64,000 bases of DNA from Oscillospiraceae bacterium (GCA_015067545.1 SVMG01000002.1:124001-188000), one strand, 5' to 3'; shown: positions 17,997 to 26,935, counted from the stretch's first letter. Notes: generated by a model from the sequence alone, not told the origin. Numbers and translations: made by a program.

Positions 17997-19205
17997 TTAT
18001 TTTCTTCTGTGTTTTTCCAGAAAATCGGCCACTTCCTCCATGGCGTGGCGCATAACCTCCGCCTCCGGAAGCATGACGATCCGGAAACGAAGATCCTCAT
18101 GCCAGTCAAAGCCCCGGCCGGGGATGACCAGAATGTGCTTTTCATGGAGCAGATGCATGGCGAAATCCTGCGCATTTTCAAAATCAAACTGCTCTTTGTC
18201 CAAAGCCGGGAACAAGTAAAATGCCGCCCGGTTGGGCACTAAGGACACGCCCGGGATCTTTTCCAGCACCTCGATGGTGGCCTTTCTTTGCTCGTACAGC
18301 CGTCCACCGGGCACCAGCATGGCCTTGGTGCTCTCCTCGTCCGCCAAAGCCGCCGGCACAGCCAGCTGAGTCACGGCGTTGCCGCACAGACGCATGGCTG
18401 CCAGCTGCATCACCGCACCCTTGACTTCGTCCAGAGCATTGCCGCCGGAGAATACCATCCAGCCGCAGCGGAAGCCGCAGATGATGTGGGATTTGGACAG
18501 ACCGTTGAAGGTCACGCAGGGCACATCCGGCGCAAGGGCCGCCAGGGAATAGTTGGGCAGGTCATCCATGACCAAACGGTCATAGATCTCATCGGACAGC
18601 AGCACCAAATTGTATTTCCGGGCCAGATCCGCGATCTTCAGCAGAGTCTGCTTGCTGTACACCGCGCCGGTGGGGTTGTTGGGGTTGATGACCAAAATCG
18701 CCTTGGTGGCCGCGTTGATCTTGGACTCCATGTCCTTCAGATCGGGATTCCAGCCATTTTCGGGGTCGCAGCGGTAAAAAACAGGGATTGAACCGCAGGT
18801 ATAGGCATTGTTGCTCCACAGGCTGTAGCAGGGCGCAGGCATGAGGATCTCGTCAGCACTGCCCATGAGGGCGGTCATCAGCATGGAGGCCACTTCGCTG
18901 ACGCCGTTGCCGATGAAAATATCGTCCATGGTAATGCCCTGCAGGCCTCTGGACTGATGGTAGCGCAGAATGGTCTCCCGGGCGGCGGGCATACCCTTGA
19001 CATCGCAGTAGGGCACGGCCTCATCCAGATGCTCCACCACGGCCTTACGCACGCTGTCCGGCAGCGTAAAGCCAAAGCTTGCAGGGTTACCGGTGTTCAG
19101 CTTCAGCACCTTCGTGCCGGCGGCCTGCATCCGCAGCGCTTCTTCATACAGTGGGCCGCGGATATCCGAGTGGATCTTCCGCACTCTTTCAGATTTCCTG
19201 ATCAT
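17997..19205 (-). CDS. PLP-dependent class I/II aminotransferase (AlaA-like)
   Basis: A 402-residue aspartate-aminotransferase-fold enzyme. It opens IRKSERVRKIHSDIRGPLYEE, has INPNNPTGAVY and LLSDEIYDRLV in the middle, and SKSHIICGFRCGW with the PLP lysine. Sequence order and length fit the AlaA/YugH group that interconverts pyruvate and alanine or related 2-oxo acids. The ATG at 19205 is chosen: a GAAGGA lies before it, whereas the ATG at 19226 would sit almost at the predicted transcript start. Single-gene unit with its own promoter and terminator. Confidence 0.85.
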   Translation of the reverse strand: MIRKSERVRKIHSDIRGPLYEEALRMQAAGTKVLKLNTGNPASFGFTLPDSVRKAVVEHLDEAVPYCDVKGMPAARETILRYHQSRGLQGITMDDIFIGNGVSEVASMLMTALMGSADEILMPAPCYSLWSNNAYTCGSIPVFYRCDPENGWNPDLKDMESKINAATKAILVINPNNPTGAVYSKQTLLKIADLARKYNLVLLSDEIYDRLVMDDLPNYSLAALAPDVPCVTFNGLSKSHIICGFRCGWMVFSGGNALDEVKGAVMQLAAMRLCGNAVTQLAVPAALADEESTKAMLVPGGRLYEQRKATIEVLEKIPGVSLVPNRAAFYLFPALDKEQFDFENAQDFAMHLLHEKHILVIPGRGFDWHEDLRFRIVMLPEAEVMRHAMEEVADFLEKHRRK

Positions 19206-19234
19206 TCGATCACGTCCTTCGTTCATTTTCGCCC

Positions 19235-19263
19235 ATTATAGCACACCGGGCAAACACTTGCAA
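19235..19263 (-). promoter_or_regulatory. Promoter of the PLP aminotransferase gene
   Basis: TTGCAA (19263-19258) and a perfect TATAAT (19240-19235) with a 17-base spacer on the minus strand. The predicted transcript start is only about 25 bases before the chosen ATG. Confidence 0.8.
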
Positions 19264-19274
19264 GCCGTATATAG

Positions 19275-19305
19275 AAAAATCCCTCTCCGCTTTCGCGAAG
19301 AGGGA
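19275..19305 (-). terminator. Terminator after the lysis-type cassette
   Basis: A stem of TCCCTCT (19280-19286) with AGAGGGA (19299-19305), then five T on the minus strand. It follows the holin-like gene. Confidence 0.8.
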
Positions 19306-19310
19306 TCTGC

Positions 19311-19628
19311 TTATTTCTTATATTCCTTCAGTCGTGTCAATGCCTGCTTGAACTTATCGAACCCAAACATGGCCGCGTAGGCAACGAACAACCCCAGCAC
19401 GAAGGCCGCCGCCACATAGTACCACACGATCGTAAGATCGATGATGGCCGCCCAGGCAAAAAACGCAGCCATGGTGATCACCACCGACAGCCCGGTTGCA
19501 AGCAGCGTGGTGGGCACTTTGGGAAACAGCTTTTTCACCACCTCCACGATGATGTTCACTCCGAATACCAAACAGGCCATGGCAAACAGCACCCACGACC
19601 CATACTTTACGATCAATGAATAGTCCAT
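19311..19628 (-). CDS. Small holin-like membrane protein
   Basis: A 105-residue protein with three hydrophobic segments (about residues 8-30, 42-65 and 70-92) and a short lysine-rich tail (KFKQALTRLKEYKK), the shape of a phage holin. It follows an XhlA-like gene and an endolysin gene in the same direction, which is the main reason for the call. A GGAGG precedes the ATG at 19628. No family signature is recognisable by eye, so it could be another small membrane protein. Confidence 0.55.
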   Translation of the reverse strand: MDYSLIVKYGSWVLFAMACLVFGVNIIVEVVKKLFPKVPTTLLATGLSVVITMAAFFAWAAIIDLTIVWYYVAAAFVLGLFVAYAAMFGFDKFKQALTRLKEYKK

Positions 19629-19653
19629 ACTTTCCTCCTTCACAAGTCTTTCA

Positions 19654-19676
19654 AAGGCTCCCCTCGAGGGGAGGCC
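19654..19676. repeat. Short palindrome of the dispersed repeat family
   Basis: A perfect 16-base palindrome (CTCCCCTCGAGGGGAG, 19658-19673) in an AAGGCTCCCC... context, like the outer hairpin of the larger palindromic elements elsewhere in the window. It lies between the XhlA-like and holin-like genes and may be a solo terminus. Confidence 0.6.
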
Positions 19677-19679
19677 GTT

Positions 19680-19973
19680 TTACAGCCCTATCCGGGCCAG
19701 CAAAAATGTGATCACCGCCGCACACACCGCCCAGATGATCTTATCCACCAGGCTGTCGACGCGCTTGGCGGGCTTTTCCTCCAGTGCCGTGACCTTTCCG
19801 TCCAATTTTTCCACCGTCTCGGCCACCTGCTCCTGCTTGCTTACCATGACCTCCATGGATGTGGCCAGGCGGTTGATGGCCTCGGTGGACTCCTCCAGCT
19901 TTTCCAGGCGATGGGTGTTGGACTTGGAACGCTGCTCCACTTGGGTCAATCGACGCTCATGCTCCAGATCCAT
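19680..19973 (-). CDS. XhlA-like phage lysis accessory protein
   Basis: A 97-residue protein made of a long charged coiled coil (about residues 1-70, with heptad-like spacing in LEKLEESTEAINRLATSMEV and QVAETVEKLDGKVTALEEK) followed by a single C-terminal membrane helix (IIWAVCAAVITFLLARIGL). This is the layout of XhlA/holin-associated proteins of phage and defective prophage. It lies between endolysin and holin-like genes with gaps of 12 and 51 bases. Function is by architecture and position. Confidence 0.65.
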   Translation of the reverse strand: MDLEHERRLTQVEQRSKSNTHRLEKLEESTEAINRLATSMEVMVSKQEQVAETVEKLDGKVTALEEKPAKRVDSLVDKIIWAVCAAVITFLLARIGL

Positions 19974-19985
19974 GGATCATCCTCC

Positions 19986-20702
19986 TTAGTTCAGTCCCAA
20001 CAGTTTTTCCCAGGTCTTGCGGCCGCAAGAGCCATCCGGCTCTAAGCCCATGGCCTGTTGATATGCCTTCAGTGCCCGCTGTGTTGCGCCGCCGAAAGAG
20101 CCATCCGCGCCATAGCCCTCCATGGGAAAGCCGTAGCCGATCAGCAAAAGCTGCATTGCCTTCACTGTCTCGCCCTTTGCACCTTTTTTCAGCACCGGCA
20201 GCTTCATATCCAGCATTTTCTGCGCGATCTCATAAGTCACATAGGGGCAGTATCCCCAGGTCTTCCAGGGCCGCTCTGCCAATTTTGTTTTGTAGACTCC
20301 GTAACGGCGGCTTCTGGCCTCAACGACTTCCCCATCGCCGATATAAACCCCCACATGGCCGGGCAGAAACACCAAAATACCGGGCACATCCGGCATGGTG
20401 GACATCTCCCCCTTGGTCTTGCAGGCGGTATACATGGCGTTGGCAGATTTGTCCTGTGCGGCGTTGTAGACGGGATTCGTGTCCTGCGGGTCATCACCCC
20501 ACAGATAGCCCTTAATGAGGCCCACACAGTCATGCACCTTTGCCGTCGCGCCGTCGTACTCCCACTCATACTGCCGGGGATATTGGTTTTTCTTTTGGTC
20601 GTAGAGGGCCTTGCTTGCCGCCTGGCCGAAGGTGCCGTACCAGTAAGGCCGGCCCAGCTGGGCTTTGGCGTATTCAATAAGACCCTGCGCTGTTTTTTCC
20701 AT
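19986..20702 (-). CDS. NlpC/P60-type endolysin with C-terminal peptidoglycan-binding domain
   Basis: A 238-residue cell-wall hydrolase without a signal peptide. Residues 1-150 form a NlpC/P60-like domain, with the likely catalytic cysteine in HDCVGLIKGYLW and histidine in LPGHVGVYIGDG. Residues ~170-238 form a PG_binding_1 domain (LKKGAKGETVKAMQLLLIGY, DGSFGGATQRALKAYQ). It would cleave stem peptides of peptidoglycan, and with no export signal it would need a holin to reach the wall, which fits the two genes that follow. A GGAGG ribosome site precedes the ATG. No other phage genes are nearby. Confidence 0.85.
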   Translation of the reverse strand: MEKTAQGLIEYAKAQLGRPYWYGTFGQAASKALYDQKKNQYPRQYEWEYDGATAKVHDCVGLIKGYLWGDDPQDTNPVYNAAQDKSANAMYTACKTKGEMSTMPDVPGILVFLPGHVGVYIGDGEVVEARSRRYGVYKTKLAERPWKTWGYCPYVTYEIAQKMLDMKLPVLKKGAKGETVKAMQLLLIGYGFPMEGYGADGSFGGATQRALKAYQQAMGLEPDGSCGRKTWEKLLGLN

Positions 20703-20835
20703 TTTTCCTTCCTCCTTTCATGGTTAGCACCGTTTTTCGATGCTACTTTACTCTATGCGCCAAGGCTCCCAAAAGCCCCGGCTTTTCACCCATAGGAGGA
20801 AGAAGGGATCGGGTTGCCCGTTTGCGTGCAACCAA

Positions 20836-20865
20836 CAAAAAAGCGGCGGGGCCGAAGCCCCGCCG
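20836..20865 (-). terminator. Terminator after glgA
   Basis: A nine-pair GC stem (20844-20852 with 20857-20865), GAA-type tetraloop, then CTTTTTTG on the minus strand. It follows the glgA stop codon. Confidence 0.9.
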
Positions 20866-20873
20866 TTGGTGAT

Positions 20874-22319
20874 TTATCTTTGCAGCATTTGATGGAACAG
20901 CTCCATATATCTGAGCGCAGGAATGTTCCAGCTGAAGTCCTGGCACATATCCCGGTACTGCAGATCCCGGAATCCGTCCCGGTTGTAATGGTAAAGGTGC
21001 AGGCAACGCTTCATGGAAGCCAGGAAATCGTCGCCGTTGTAGCTTTGGAAGGTGAAGCCAAGGCCGTTTTGGCCGTTTTCATCCGCCGGGGGAACCGTAT
21101 CCCGCAGGCCGCCGGTGGCGTGGACCACAGGCACTGTGCCGTAACGCATGGCATTCATTTGACTCAAGCCGCAGGGCTCGGACCGGGAGGGCATCATGTA
21201 GATGTCGCCACCGGCATAAATGCGCGCCGCAAGACCCAAATTGAAGGTGATCTGTGCGCTGACCCTGCCGGGGAATTCTGCCGCCAGCTCCCGGAAGAAG
21301 GATTCAAACTGAGGCTCGCCCGTTCCCAGGATCAAAATTTGACAATTTTCCTCCCACAGAAGCTTTCTGGCGATGTAGCACAGCAGATCCAGTCCCTTGT
21401 GCCCTGCCAGCCGGGTGACCATCACCAGCAAAGGCGTGTCCGCCTCCACATTCAGCCCCACCTCCTGCTGCAGCGCAGCCTTGCACGCCGCCTTACCGGT
21501 CACGAAGGAATCCGCATTGTAGTGGGCGGGGATATGGGGATCTGTCTCCGGATTAAATGTGCCAACATCGATGCCGTTGGTGATGCCCCGGAGCTTCCAG
21601 GCCGCATTGGCCAAAATGCTGTCCAGTCCATGGGCATAATAGGGATACATCAGCTCCCGGGCATAGGTCTCCGAAACAGTGGTGACCATGTGGGCAGCCT
21701 CGATCGCGCCCTTCATCACATTGACCTGACCGTGCATATCCAGGCAGCCCCGGTACTCCCAAGGCAGTGCCAGCACATCGTCAAAGAAGCCGCCGTGTGC
21801 CCAGCCCTGATACTCCACATTGTGGATGGTGAACATGGTGCGAGTCTGCGAGAAGCGGTCATAGTACCATGCTTTCAGAAATACCGGAACAAGGGCAGTC
21901 TGCCAGTCGTTGCACTGGATCACATCCGGGATGAATGCCAAATAGCCCAGTGCTTCCAGGCAGGCCCTGGAGAAGAAGGCGAACCGCTCTCCGTCGTCAA
22001 AATCTCCGTAGATGGGGCCGGGACGGGCACCGAAATAATAGTCATTGTCGATGAAGTACACCGTCACACCGTCCTGCCGGTTTTTCAGCCGCATCAGGCC
22101 CGCATACTGCTGCCGCCAGCCCAAGGTCACATCAAAATGGCACACCTGCTCGGTTGCATAGGCAGGGTTGTCCTTGATCTTTTTGTAATACGGAAGCAGA
22201 AGCACCACTTCGTTTCCGTCGATCCGGGCAAGGGCGGAGGGCAATGCCTCCATCACATCTCCAAGACCGCCCGACTTGATATAGGGTGCACCCTCAGAGG
22301 CCATAATGGCAATTCTCAT
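20874..22319 (-). CDS. glgA: Glycogen synthase (ADP-glucose type, GT5)
   Basis: A 481-residue GT5 enzyme that elongates alpha-1,4-glucan from ADP-glucose. The N-terminal KSGGLGDVMEALPSAL loop binds ADP-glucose (the family K-T/S-GGL motif); PSRSEPCGLSQMNAMRYGT and the ATGGLRDTV turn are the expected C-terminal signatures. The length is normal. Its start overlaps the glgD stop by four bases, so it is the last gene of glgC-glgD-glgA. No branching enzyme or phosphorylase gene is in the window. Confidence 0.95.
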   Translation of the reverse strand: MRIAIMASEGAPYIKSGGLGDVMEALPSALARIDGNEVVLLLPYYKKIKDNPAYATEQVCHFDVTLGWRQQYAGLMRLKNRQDGVTVYFIDNDYYFGARPGPIYGDFDDGERFAFFSRACLEALGYLAFIPDVIQCNDWQTALVPVFLKAWYYDRFSQTRTMFTIHNVEYQGWAHGGFFDDVLALPWEYRGCLDMHGQVNVMKGAIEAAHMVTTVSETYARELMYPYYAHGLDSILANAAWKLRGITNGIDVGTFNPETDPHIPAHYNADSFVTGKAACKAALQQEVGLNVEADTPLLVMVTRLAGHKGLDLLCYIARKLLWEENCQILILGTGEPQFESFFRELAAEFPGRVSAQITFNLGLAARIYAGGDIYMMPSRSEPCGLSQMNAMRYGTVPVVHATGGLRDTVPPADENGQNGLGFTFQSYNGDDFLASMKRCLHLYHYNRDGFRDLQYRDMCQDFSWNIPALRYMELFHQMLQR

Positions 22320-23428
22320 ACGATTTCTCCTCTTTTTACCACCAGCGGATGGCTCGGTGTGCCGCAGAGCTTGGCGCCGGGGCGCACTACCACATCCTTA
22401 TCCAGGATGACGCACTCCAAATAAGCACCTTCGCCCACCACGGTGTCATTCATAATGACGCAGCTGCGCACCTGGGCATCCTTGCCGATGGTGACCTGAC
22501 GGAACAGCACGGAATTTTCCACACTGCCCTCCAGCATACAGCCGTCGGCCAGGATGGAGTTTTGGATCTTACAATCCTCACCGTAGTAGCTGGGAACACG
22601 GTCACGCACCCGGGTGAATACGGAATGGTTGCCCTCGAACAGGTCGTGGCGTACATCGGCATCGATCAGCGCCAGGCTGTTTTGGTAGTATTCATCCAGG
22701 GATTCATTGAACAGCGCCTTGCCGTCAAACTCAAAAACATTGATGGTAATGGCGTTTTTCTGCCACTGACCCAGGATCAGATCCCGGTCCATGTGGAACA
22801 GATTCCGGGCGATGAATTCCCGGATGGTAGAGCGCAGATACTTCTTGGACATAACGAAAATGTCCATGGATGCCAAATAATCCGCCGGTGCGATATAGTC
22901 CACCGCGATGTCCTTGATGCCGCCCTTATCGTCCAGCTTCAGGGCAAGGTCCAGCTGCTTTTTGCCATTGGCAATACCGGCCTTGGTGACCACAGTTACA
23001 TCCTTGCCGCTTTCAATGTGGGAGGCCAGCACCTTCTGCAGATCGATGTTGCTGATAACTGCCGAGTCGCAGGTGATGACATACTCATCCTCCGGGCCGT
23101 ACTCCAGCACATTCATAGCCTCGTAAATAGCAGAGAGCTTGCCGTGATAGGTGTCGTTCTTGCTCATGGCATAGGGGGTCAAAAATTCCAGACCGCCCTC
23201 CTCCAGCTCCAGACCCCATTCCTCACCGGAGCCGATATGGTTCATGAGAGACTGGTAGTTGTGCCGGGTGATGATGCCCACATGGCGCACGCCGGCGGCG
23301 GACATATTGCTCAAATGGAAATCCACCAGTCGATACCGGCCGCCGTAGGGAAGAGACGCGATGGTGCGCTTGTCAGTCAGCGCGCCCAGGGTGGCGTCAT
23401 TGGCGAAAATAATGCCCATTACATTCAT
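22316..23428 (-). CDS. glgD: Glucose-1-phosphate adenylyltransferase, GlgD subunit
   Basis: A 370-residue nucleotidyltransferase homologue. It has the sugar-nucleotide fold at the N-terminus (SLPYGGRYRLVDFHLSN) and a left-handed-helix C-terminus (NSILADGCMLEGSVENSVLF). The N-terminal pyrophosphorylase loop is degenerate (FANDATLGALTDKRT in place of the AGGxGxRL of GlgC), as usual for GlgD, which acts as a partner of GlgC. The ATG at 23428 follows a GGAGGG; the longer frame would overlap glgC. Confidence 0.92.
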   Translation of the reverse strand: MNVMGIIFANDATLGALTDKRTIASLPYGGRYRLVDFHLSNMSAAGVRHVGIITRHNYQSLMNHIGSGEEWGLELEEGGLEFLTPYAMSKNDTYHGKLSAIYEAMNVLEYGPEDEYVITCDSAVISNIDLQKVLASHIESGKDVTVVTKAGIANGKKQLDLALKLDDKGGIKDIAVDYIAPADYLASMDIFVMSKKYLRSTIREFIARNLFHMDRDLILGQWQKNAITINVFEFDGKALFNESLDEYYQNSLALIDADVRHDLFEGNHSVFTRVRDRVPSYYGEDCKIQNSILADGCMLEGSVENSVLFRQVTIGKDAQVRSCVIMNDTVVGEGAYLECVILDKDVVVRPGAKLCGTPSHPLVVKRGEIV

Positions 23429-23441
23429 AGCATTTCCCTCC

Positions 23442-24632
23442 TTACAGCATCTCACCGGGCGCAAGCACGGTGTTTGCTTCTACCACAGCGCCCTTGCTGG
23501 TGACGCTGATCTTCTTTTTGTCCTTGGGACCGAACGCACCGCCCACCACGGCGTTGCGGCCCACCCGGCTGTTTTCGCCCAGAATGGCATGGCGGACGAT
23601 TGCGCCGGGCTCGATGGTGACACCGGGCATGACCACGGAATCCTCCACCACTGCGCCCTTGCCCACCGTACAGCCGATGGAGATGATGCTGTGGGTAACG
23701 CTGCCGTAAATCTCAGAGCCCTCTGCGATGAAGCAGTTGACAGTCTTGGCGTTTTCGTCGATGTAGGACGAGGGCAGCGCATTGTTGCGGGCGTAGATCT
23801 TGGCCCGCTCGTCACCCCGGATGTCGAATTCCGGCTCTTTGCCCAGCAGCTCCATATTGGCTTCCCACAGAGAGTCGATGGTGCCAACATCCTTCCAGTA
23901 GCCGTCGAAATTGTAGGCCATCATCTTGTGACCCTGGTTTAAGAGGTTGGGGATGATATTCTTGCCGAAGTCATTGGAGGAGTTTTCGTCCTCCTCGTCG
24001 GCGATCAGGGCCGCACGAAGGACCTCCCAGTTGAATACATAGATGCCCATGGAGGCATTGGTGGACTTGGGGACCTTGGGCTTTTCCTCGAATTCGTAAA
24101 TGGTGTTGTCGGGATTGGTGTTCAAAATACCGAACCGGGAAGCCTCCTTCAGAGGCACGGTGCGCACGGCGATGGTGCACGAAGCGTTATTCTTCTCGTG
24201 ATAGGCTACCATGGCGGCATAGTCCATCTTGTAGATATGGTCGCCGGAGAGGATCACCACATAGTCGGGGCTGTAACGCTCAATAAAGTCAATGTTCTGA
24301 TAGATGGCATTGGCAGTGCCCTTGTACCAGCCGCTCTTCTTGTCGTGCCGCTCATAGGGAGGCAGGACCTGGGCGCGGCTGTGGGCCTTGTTCAGTCCCC
24401 AGGGTTGGCCGTTTCCGATGTACTCATTCAGTTCCAGAGGCTGATACTGGGTAAGAATGCCCACGGTATCGATGCCGGAATTGACGCAGTTGCTCAAGGG
24501 GAAGTCAATGATCCGGTACTTGCCGCCAAAGGGCACGGCGGGCTTGGCGGTATTCTCTGTAAGGACTTTCAGGCGGCTGCCCTGGCCACCGGCCAGGAGC
24601 ATGGCGATGCAACGTTTTTTCTGGAAGTACAT
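23442..24632 (-). CDS. glgC: Glucose-1-phosphate adenylyltransferase, catalytic GlgC
   Basis: A 396-residue ADP-glucose pyrophosphorylase that makes ADP-glucose from ATP and glucose-1-phosphate, the committed step of glycogen synthesis. The catalytic loop [16 protein letters not shown] is intact, [15 protein letters not shown] and [14 protein letters not shown] follow, and the C-terminal beta-helix carries the regulatory domain. First gene of the glg operon, with AGGAG before the ATG. Confidence 0.95.
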   Translation of the reverse strand: MYFQKKRCIAMLLAGGQGSRLKVLTENTAKPAVPFGGKYRIIDFPLSNCVNSGIDTVGILTQYQPLELNEYIGNGQPWGLNKAHSRAQVLPPYERHDKKSGWYKGTANAIYQNIDFIERYSPDYVVILSGDHIYKMDYAAMVAYHEKNNASCTIAVRTVPLKEASRFGILNTNPDNTIYEFEEKPKVPKSTNASMGIYVFNWEVLRAALIADEEDENSSNDFGKNIIPNLLNQGHKMMAYNFDGYWKDVGTIDSLWEANMELLGKEPEFDIRGDERAKIYARNNALPSSYIDENAKTVNCFIAEGSEIYGSVTHSIISIGCTVGKGAVVEDSVVMPGVTIEPGAIVRHAILGENSRVGRNAVVGGAFGPKDKKKISVTSKGAVVEANTVLAPGEML

Positions 24633-24740
24633 GGTATATCAGCTCCTTATGTAATTTGGGGATATAGCAAAGGTTGTCTAACTATTATCATAGCATAAAA
24701 TTTCCAATTAGGAAAGCGGCAAACTGGCTAAAATATCCAA

Positions 24741-25289
24741 TTAATTTCTGTCTGTTTCAACAATCTCCCGCCAGGAAACCGGGGGTGAGCTAGGTATTTC
24801 GACGGATTTCGCCTTTTTTTCCATCCAAATGACTCCAAGGCTTCGGCCAAACTTGATGCCGCAATCGGGAAACCGGGCACAATAGGTATAGCCCACCTTT
24901 TCGTGGAAGCGCAAAGAGCCCTCATTTTCCGTGGTGATCAGCGCATAAATGATGCGGTAGCCCTGCCGCCACAATATTTCCTCCACCGCAGCATAGAGTC
25001 TTCTGCCGACGCCCCTGCCCTGGGCCTGTGGGGAAAGATAAATAGAGACCTCCGCGCACCAGGCATAGGCAGAGCGCTCAAAGGGCAGACTTCCATAGGC
25101 ATAGCCCAGCACCCGGCCGTCCTCCTCCCATACAAGCCAGGGACACTGGGCGGTGTATTTGAGAAAACGTCCGGTAAACTCCTGCAAGGTGGGCACCGTG
25201 TACTCAAAGGAATAGGTGGTTTGCTCCACATAGGGCGCATAGATGGCCAGCATCTGGGGGATATCTTTTTCAGTGGCAATTCGGATCAT
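24741..25289 (-). CDS. GNAT acetyltransferase, phosphinothricin-acetyltransferase-like
   Basis: A 182-residue GNAT protein opening IRIATEKDIPQMLAIYAPYV, which with VEQTTYSFEYTVPTLQEF is the usual N-terminus of the PAT/YncA group. The acetyl-CoA loop reads SPQAQGRGVGRRLY. It would acetylate a small amine such as an amino acid analogue; the substrate is not known. It stands alone between the glg operon and mgtE, and the C-terminal 30 residues are basic and poorly conserved-looking. Confidence 0.8.
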   Translation of the reverse strand: MIRIATEKDIPQMLAIYAPYVEQTTYSFEYTVPTLQEFTGRFLKYTAQCPWLVWEEDGRVLGYAYGSLPFERSAYAWCAEVSIYLSPQAQGRGVGRRLYAAVEEILWRQGYRIIYALITTENEGSLRFHEKVGYTYCARFPDCGIKFGRSLGVIWMEKKAKSVEIPSSPPVSWREIVETDRN

Positions 25290-25303
25290 AAGCGCCTCCT
25301 AAA

Positions 25304-25322
25304 TATGTCATTGCGAACCAGT
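25304..25322. repeat. Truncated end of the TGTCATT repeat family
   Basis: Nineteen bases identical to the left end of the 110-base repeat at 53342-53451 (including the base or two before it). Only the terminus is present here, just upstream of the GNAT gene start. Confidence 0.65.
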
Positions 25323-25366
25323 GTGATATACATTTATTTTATTACACCTATTTCCAATCGTCAAGG

Positions 25367-25395
25367 TTGACAATTCTCCTTTATAGGGATAAAAT
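25367..25395 (+). promoter_or_regulatory. Promoter of mgtE
   Basis: A perfect TTGACA (25367-25372), 17-base spacer, and TAAAAT (25390-25395). It leaves an untranslated leader of about 145 bases before mgtE, which carries a small ORF. Confidence 0.85.
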
Positions 25396-25427
25396 GGGAA
25401 TATCTGATCCAAAAAGGAGGGAACACC

Positions 25428-25496
25428 ATGGAAGCCGGCAGTAGTGGCAATATACCCGGACGAAGTAGACGGTCGGCGCTGTGGTGTCGAGCGTAA
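25428..25496 (+). CDS. Leader ORF upstream of mgtE (22 codons)
   Basis: An ATG with a full AAGGAGG seven or so bases upstream opens a 22-codon frame ending TAA at 25494-25496 (MEAGSSGNIPGRSRR then SALWCRA). It lies entirely inside the mgtE leader, 51 bases before the mgtE ATG. The RNA around its end can pair (AGACG 25467-25471 with CGTCT 25501-25505, and an inner GCGCT/AGCG stem). It may be a regulatory leader peptide for the magnesium transporter. The ORF and ribosome site are seen; the role is inferred. Confidence 0.5.
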   Translation: MEAGSSGNIPGRSRRSALWCRA

Positions 25497-25547
25497 GCAT
25501 CGTCTGCGTGTATTGTCTTCCAACCAATTAAGAATGGAGGAAAATAT

Positions 25548-26924
25548 ATGGCAGAACGCTTTGAAATTATGGAAAAAGCCCTGCTGAAAATGCTGGAGGA
25601 AAAGAAGTATCTGACCCTGCGGGAGATGCTCTCAACCATGAACCCCAGCGATGTAGCAGGGCTGTTTGCGGATCTGGAGGATGTCAAGATCCCTCTGGTA
25701 TTCCGCCTGCTGCCCAAGGAGCTGGCGGCAGAGACCTTCGTGGAAATGGAGCCCGATGCTCAGGAATTGCTGATCCGGAGCTTTTCCGACAACGAGCTGA
25801 AACAGATCGTGGACGAGCTGTATGTGGATGATGCCGCTGACCTGGTGGAGGAAATGCCGGCCAATGTGGTCAAGCGTATCCTGAAGCAGGCTGATCCGGA
25901 AATGCGCAAATCCATCAATCAGATCCTGCGCTATCCCGAAAATTCCGCCGGCTCGCTGATGACCACGGAGTATGTTGCCCTGCGCCCACAGATGACCGTG
26001 GAGGAGGCGATCCTGCGCATCCGCCGCCAGGGTGTGGACAAGGAAACCATCTACACCTGCTATGTCACCGAAGGGCGGAAGCTCATCGGCCTGGTGACTG
26101 TGAAGGATCTGCTTTTGGCAGATGACGACGAGACTCAGGTTCAGGATATTATGTTAACCAATTTGATCTCCGTCACCACCCACACCGACCAGGAGGAAGT
26201 GGTGCGGATGTTCGATAAGTACAACTTCCTGGCTCTGCCGGTGGTGGACGGTGAAAACCGCCTGGTGGGCATCGTCACATTTGATGATGCCATGGATGTC
26301 ATGGTGGACGAGGTCACCGAGGATATGGAGCTCATGGGCGGTATGCTGCCCTCTGAAAAGACCTACATGAGGAGCTCCGTGTTCGAGCTGTTCAAGAACC
26401 GCATCCCCTGGCTGATGCTTTTGATGGTTTCGGCCACCTTTACAGGTCTGATCATCACGGCCTTTGAAGGTGCATTGGCCGCCCAGGTGGCGCTGACCGC
26501 CTTTATCCCCATGCTCATGGGTACGGGCGGCAACTCCGGCTCTCAATCCAGTGTTACCGTGATCCGCGCACTGAGTTTGGGAGAACTGGAATTTTCCGAT
26601 ATTGGCCGGGTGATCTGGAAGGAGCTACGCACCGCTATTTTGTGCGGCATTGCCCTGGCGGTGGTGTGCTTCGCCAAGATCTGGCTGATCGACAGGATGC
26701 TCATGGGCAACGAGGAAATCACATTACTGATCAATGCGGTGGTGTGTCTGACCCTGGCGGTGACGGTGGTGTGCGCCAAATTCGTGGGTTGTATCCTTCC
26801 CATGGTGGCCAAGGCCTTGCACCTTGACCCGGCAGTCATGGCAAGTCCCTTCATTTCCACCATCGTGGACGCCCTCAGCTTGTTGGTGTACTTCCTGTTT
26901 GCCAATATGCTGTTGGGAGTGTAA
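25548..26924 (+). CDS. mgtE: Magnesium transporter MgtE
   Basis: A 458-residue Mg2+ channel/transporter with the full MgtE layout: an N-terminal superhelical domain (residues 1-130), two CBS domains (~130-255, with MTTEYVALRPQMTVEEAI at the start), a connecting helix, and five C-terminal membrane helices including MGTGGNSGSQSSVTVIRAL, where the ion pore is formed. The cytoplasmic domains sense Mg2+ and gate the channel. Start by GGAGG eight bases before the ATG. Transcribed alone from a consensus promoter and ended by a strong terminator. Confidence 0.95.
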   Translation: MAERFEIMEKALLKMLEEKKYLTLREMLSTMNPSDVAGLFADLEDVKIPLVFRLLPKELAAETFVEMEPDAQELLIRSFSDNELKQIVDELYVDDAADLVEEMPANVVKRILKQADPEMRKSINQILRYPENSAGSLMTTEYVALRPQMTVEEAILRIRRQGVDKETIYTCYVTEGRKLIGLVTVKDLLLADDDETQVQDIMLTNLISVTTHTDQEEVVRMFDKYNFLALPVVDGENRLVGIVTFDDAMDVMVDEVTEDMELMGGMLPSEKTYMRSSVFELFKNRIPWLMLLMVSATFTGLIITAFEGALAAQVALTAFIPMLMGTGGNSGSQSSVTVIRALSLGELEFSDIGRVIWKELRTAILCGIALAVVCFAKIWLIDRMLMGNEEITLLINAVVCLTLAVTVVCAKFVGCILPMVAKALHLDPAVMASPFISTIVDALSLLVYFLFANMLLGV

Positions 26925-26935
26925 AGAAAAAACTG

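Noticed and set aside
19311..20702. A full prophage or tailocin around the lysis genes
   Set aside because: The flanking genes are an aminotransferase and the glg operon; no structural, portal or integrase genes are present.
20814..22424. A 536-codon plus-strand frame opposite glgA
   Set aside because: Antisense shadow; glgA on the minus strand has all GT5 signatures.
24633..24740. A promoter for glgC
   Set aside because: TTGGAA and TATGAT/GATAAT-like hexamers exist upstream, but no pair has acceptable spacing, so I did not mark one.
25400..25547. M-box magnesium riboswitch before mgtE
   Set aside because: I could not find the conserved M-box core in the leader; only a short ORF and small stems are visible.
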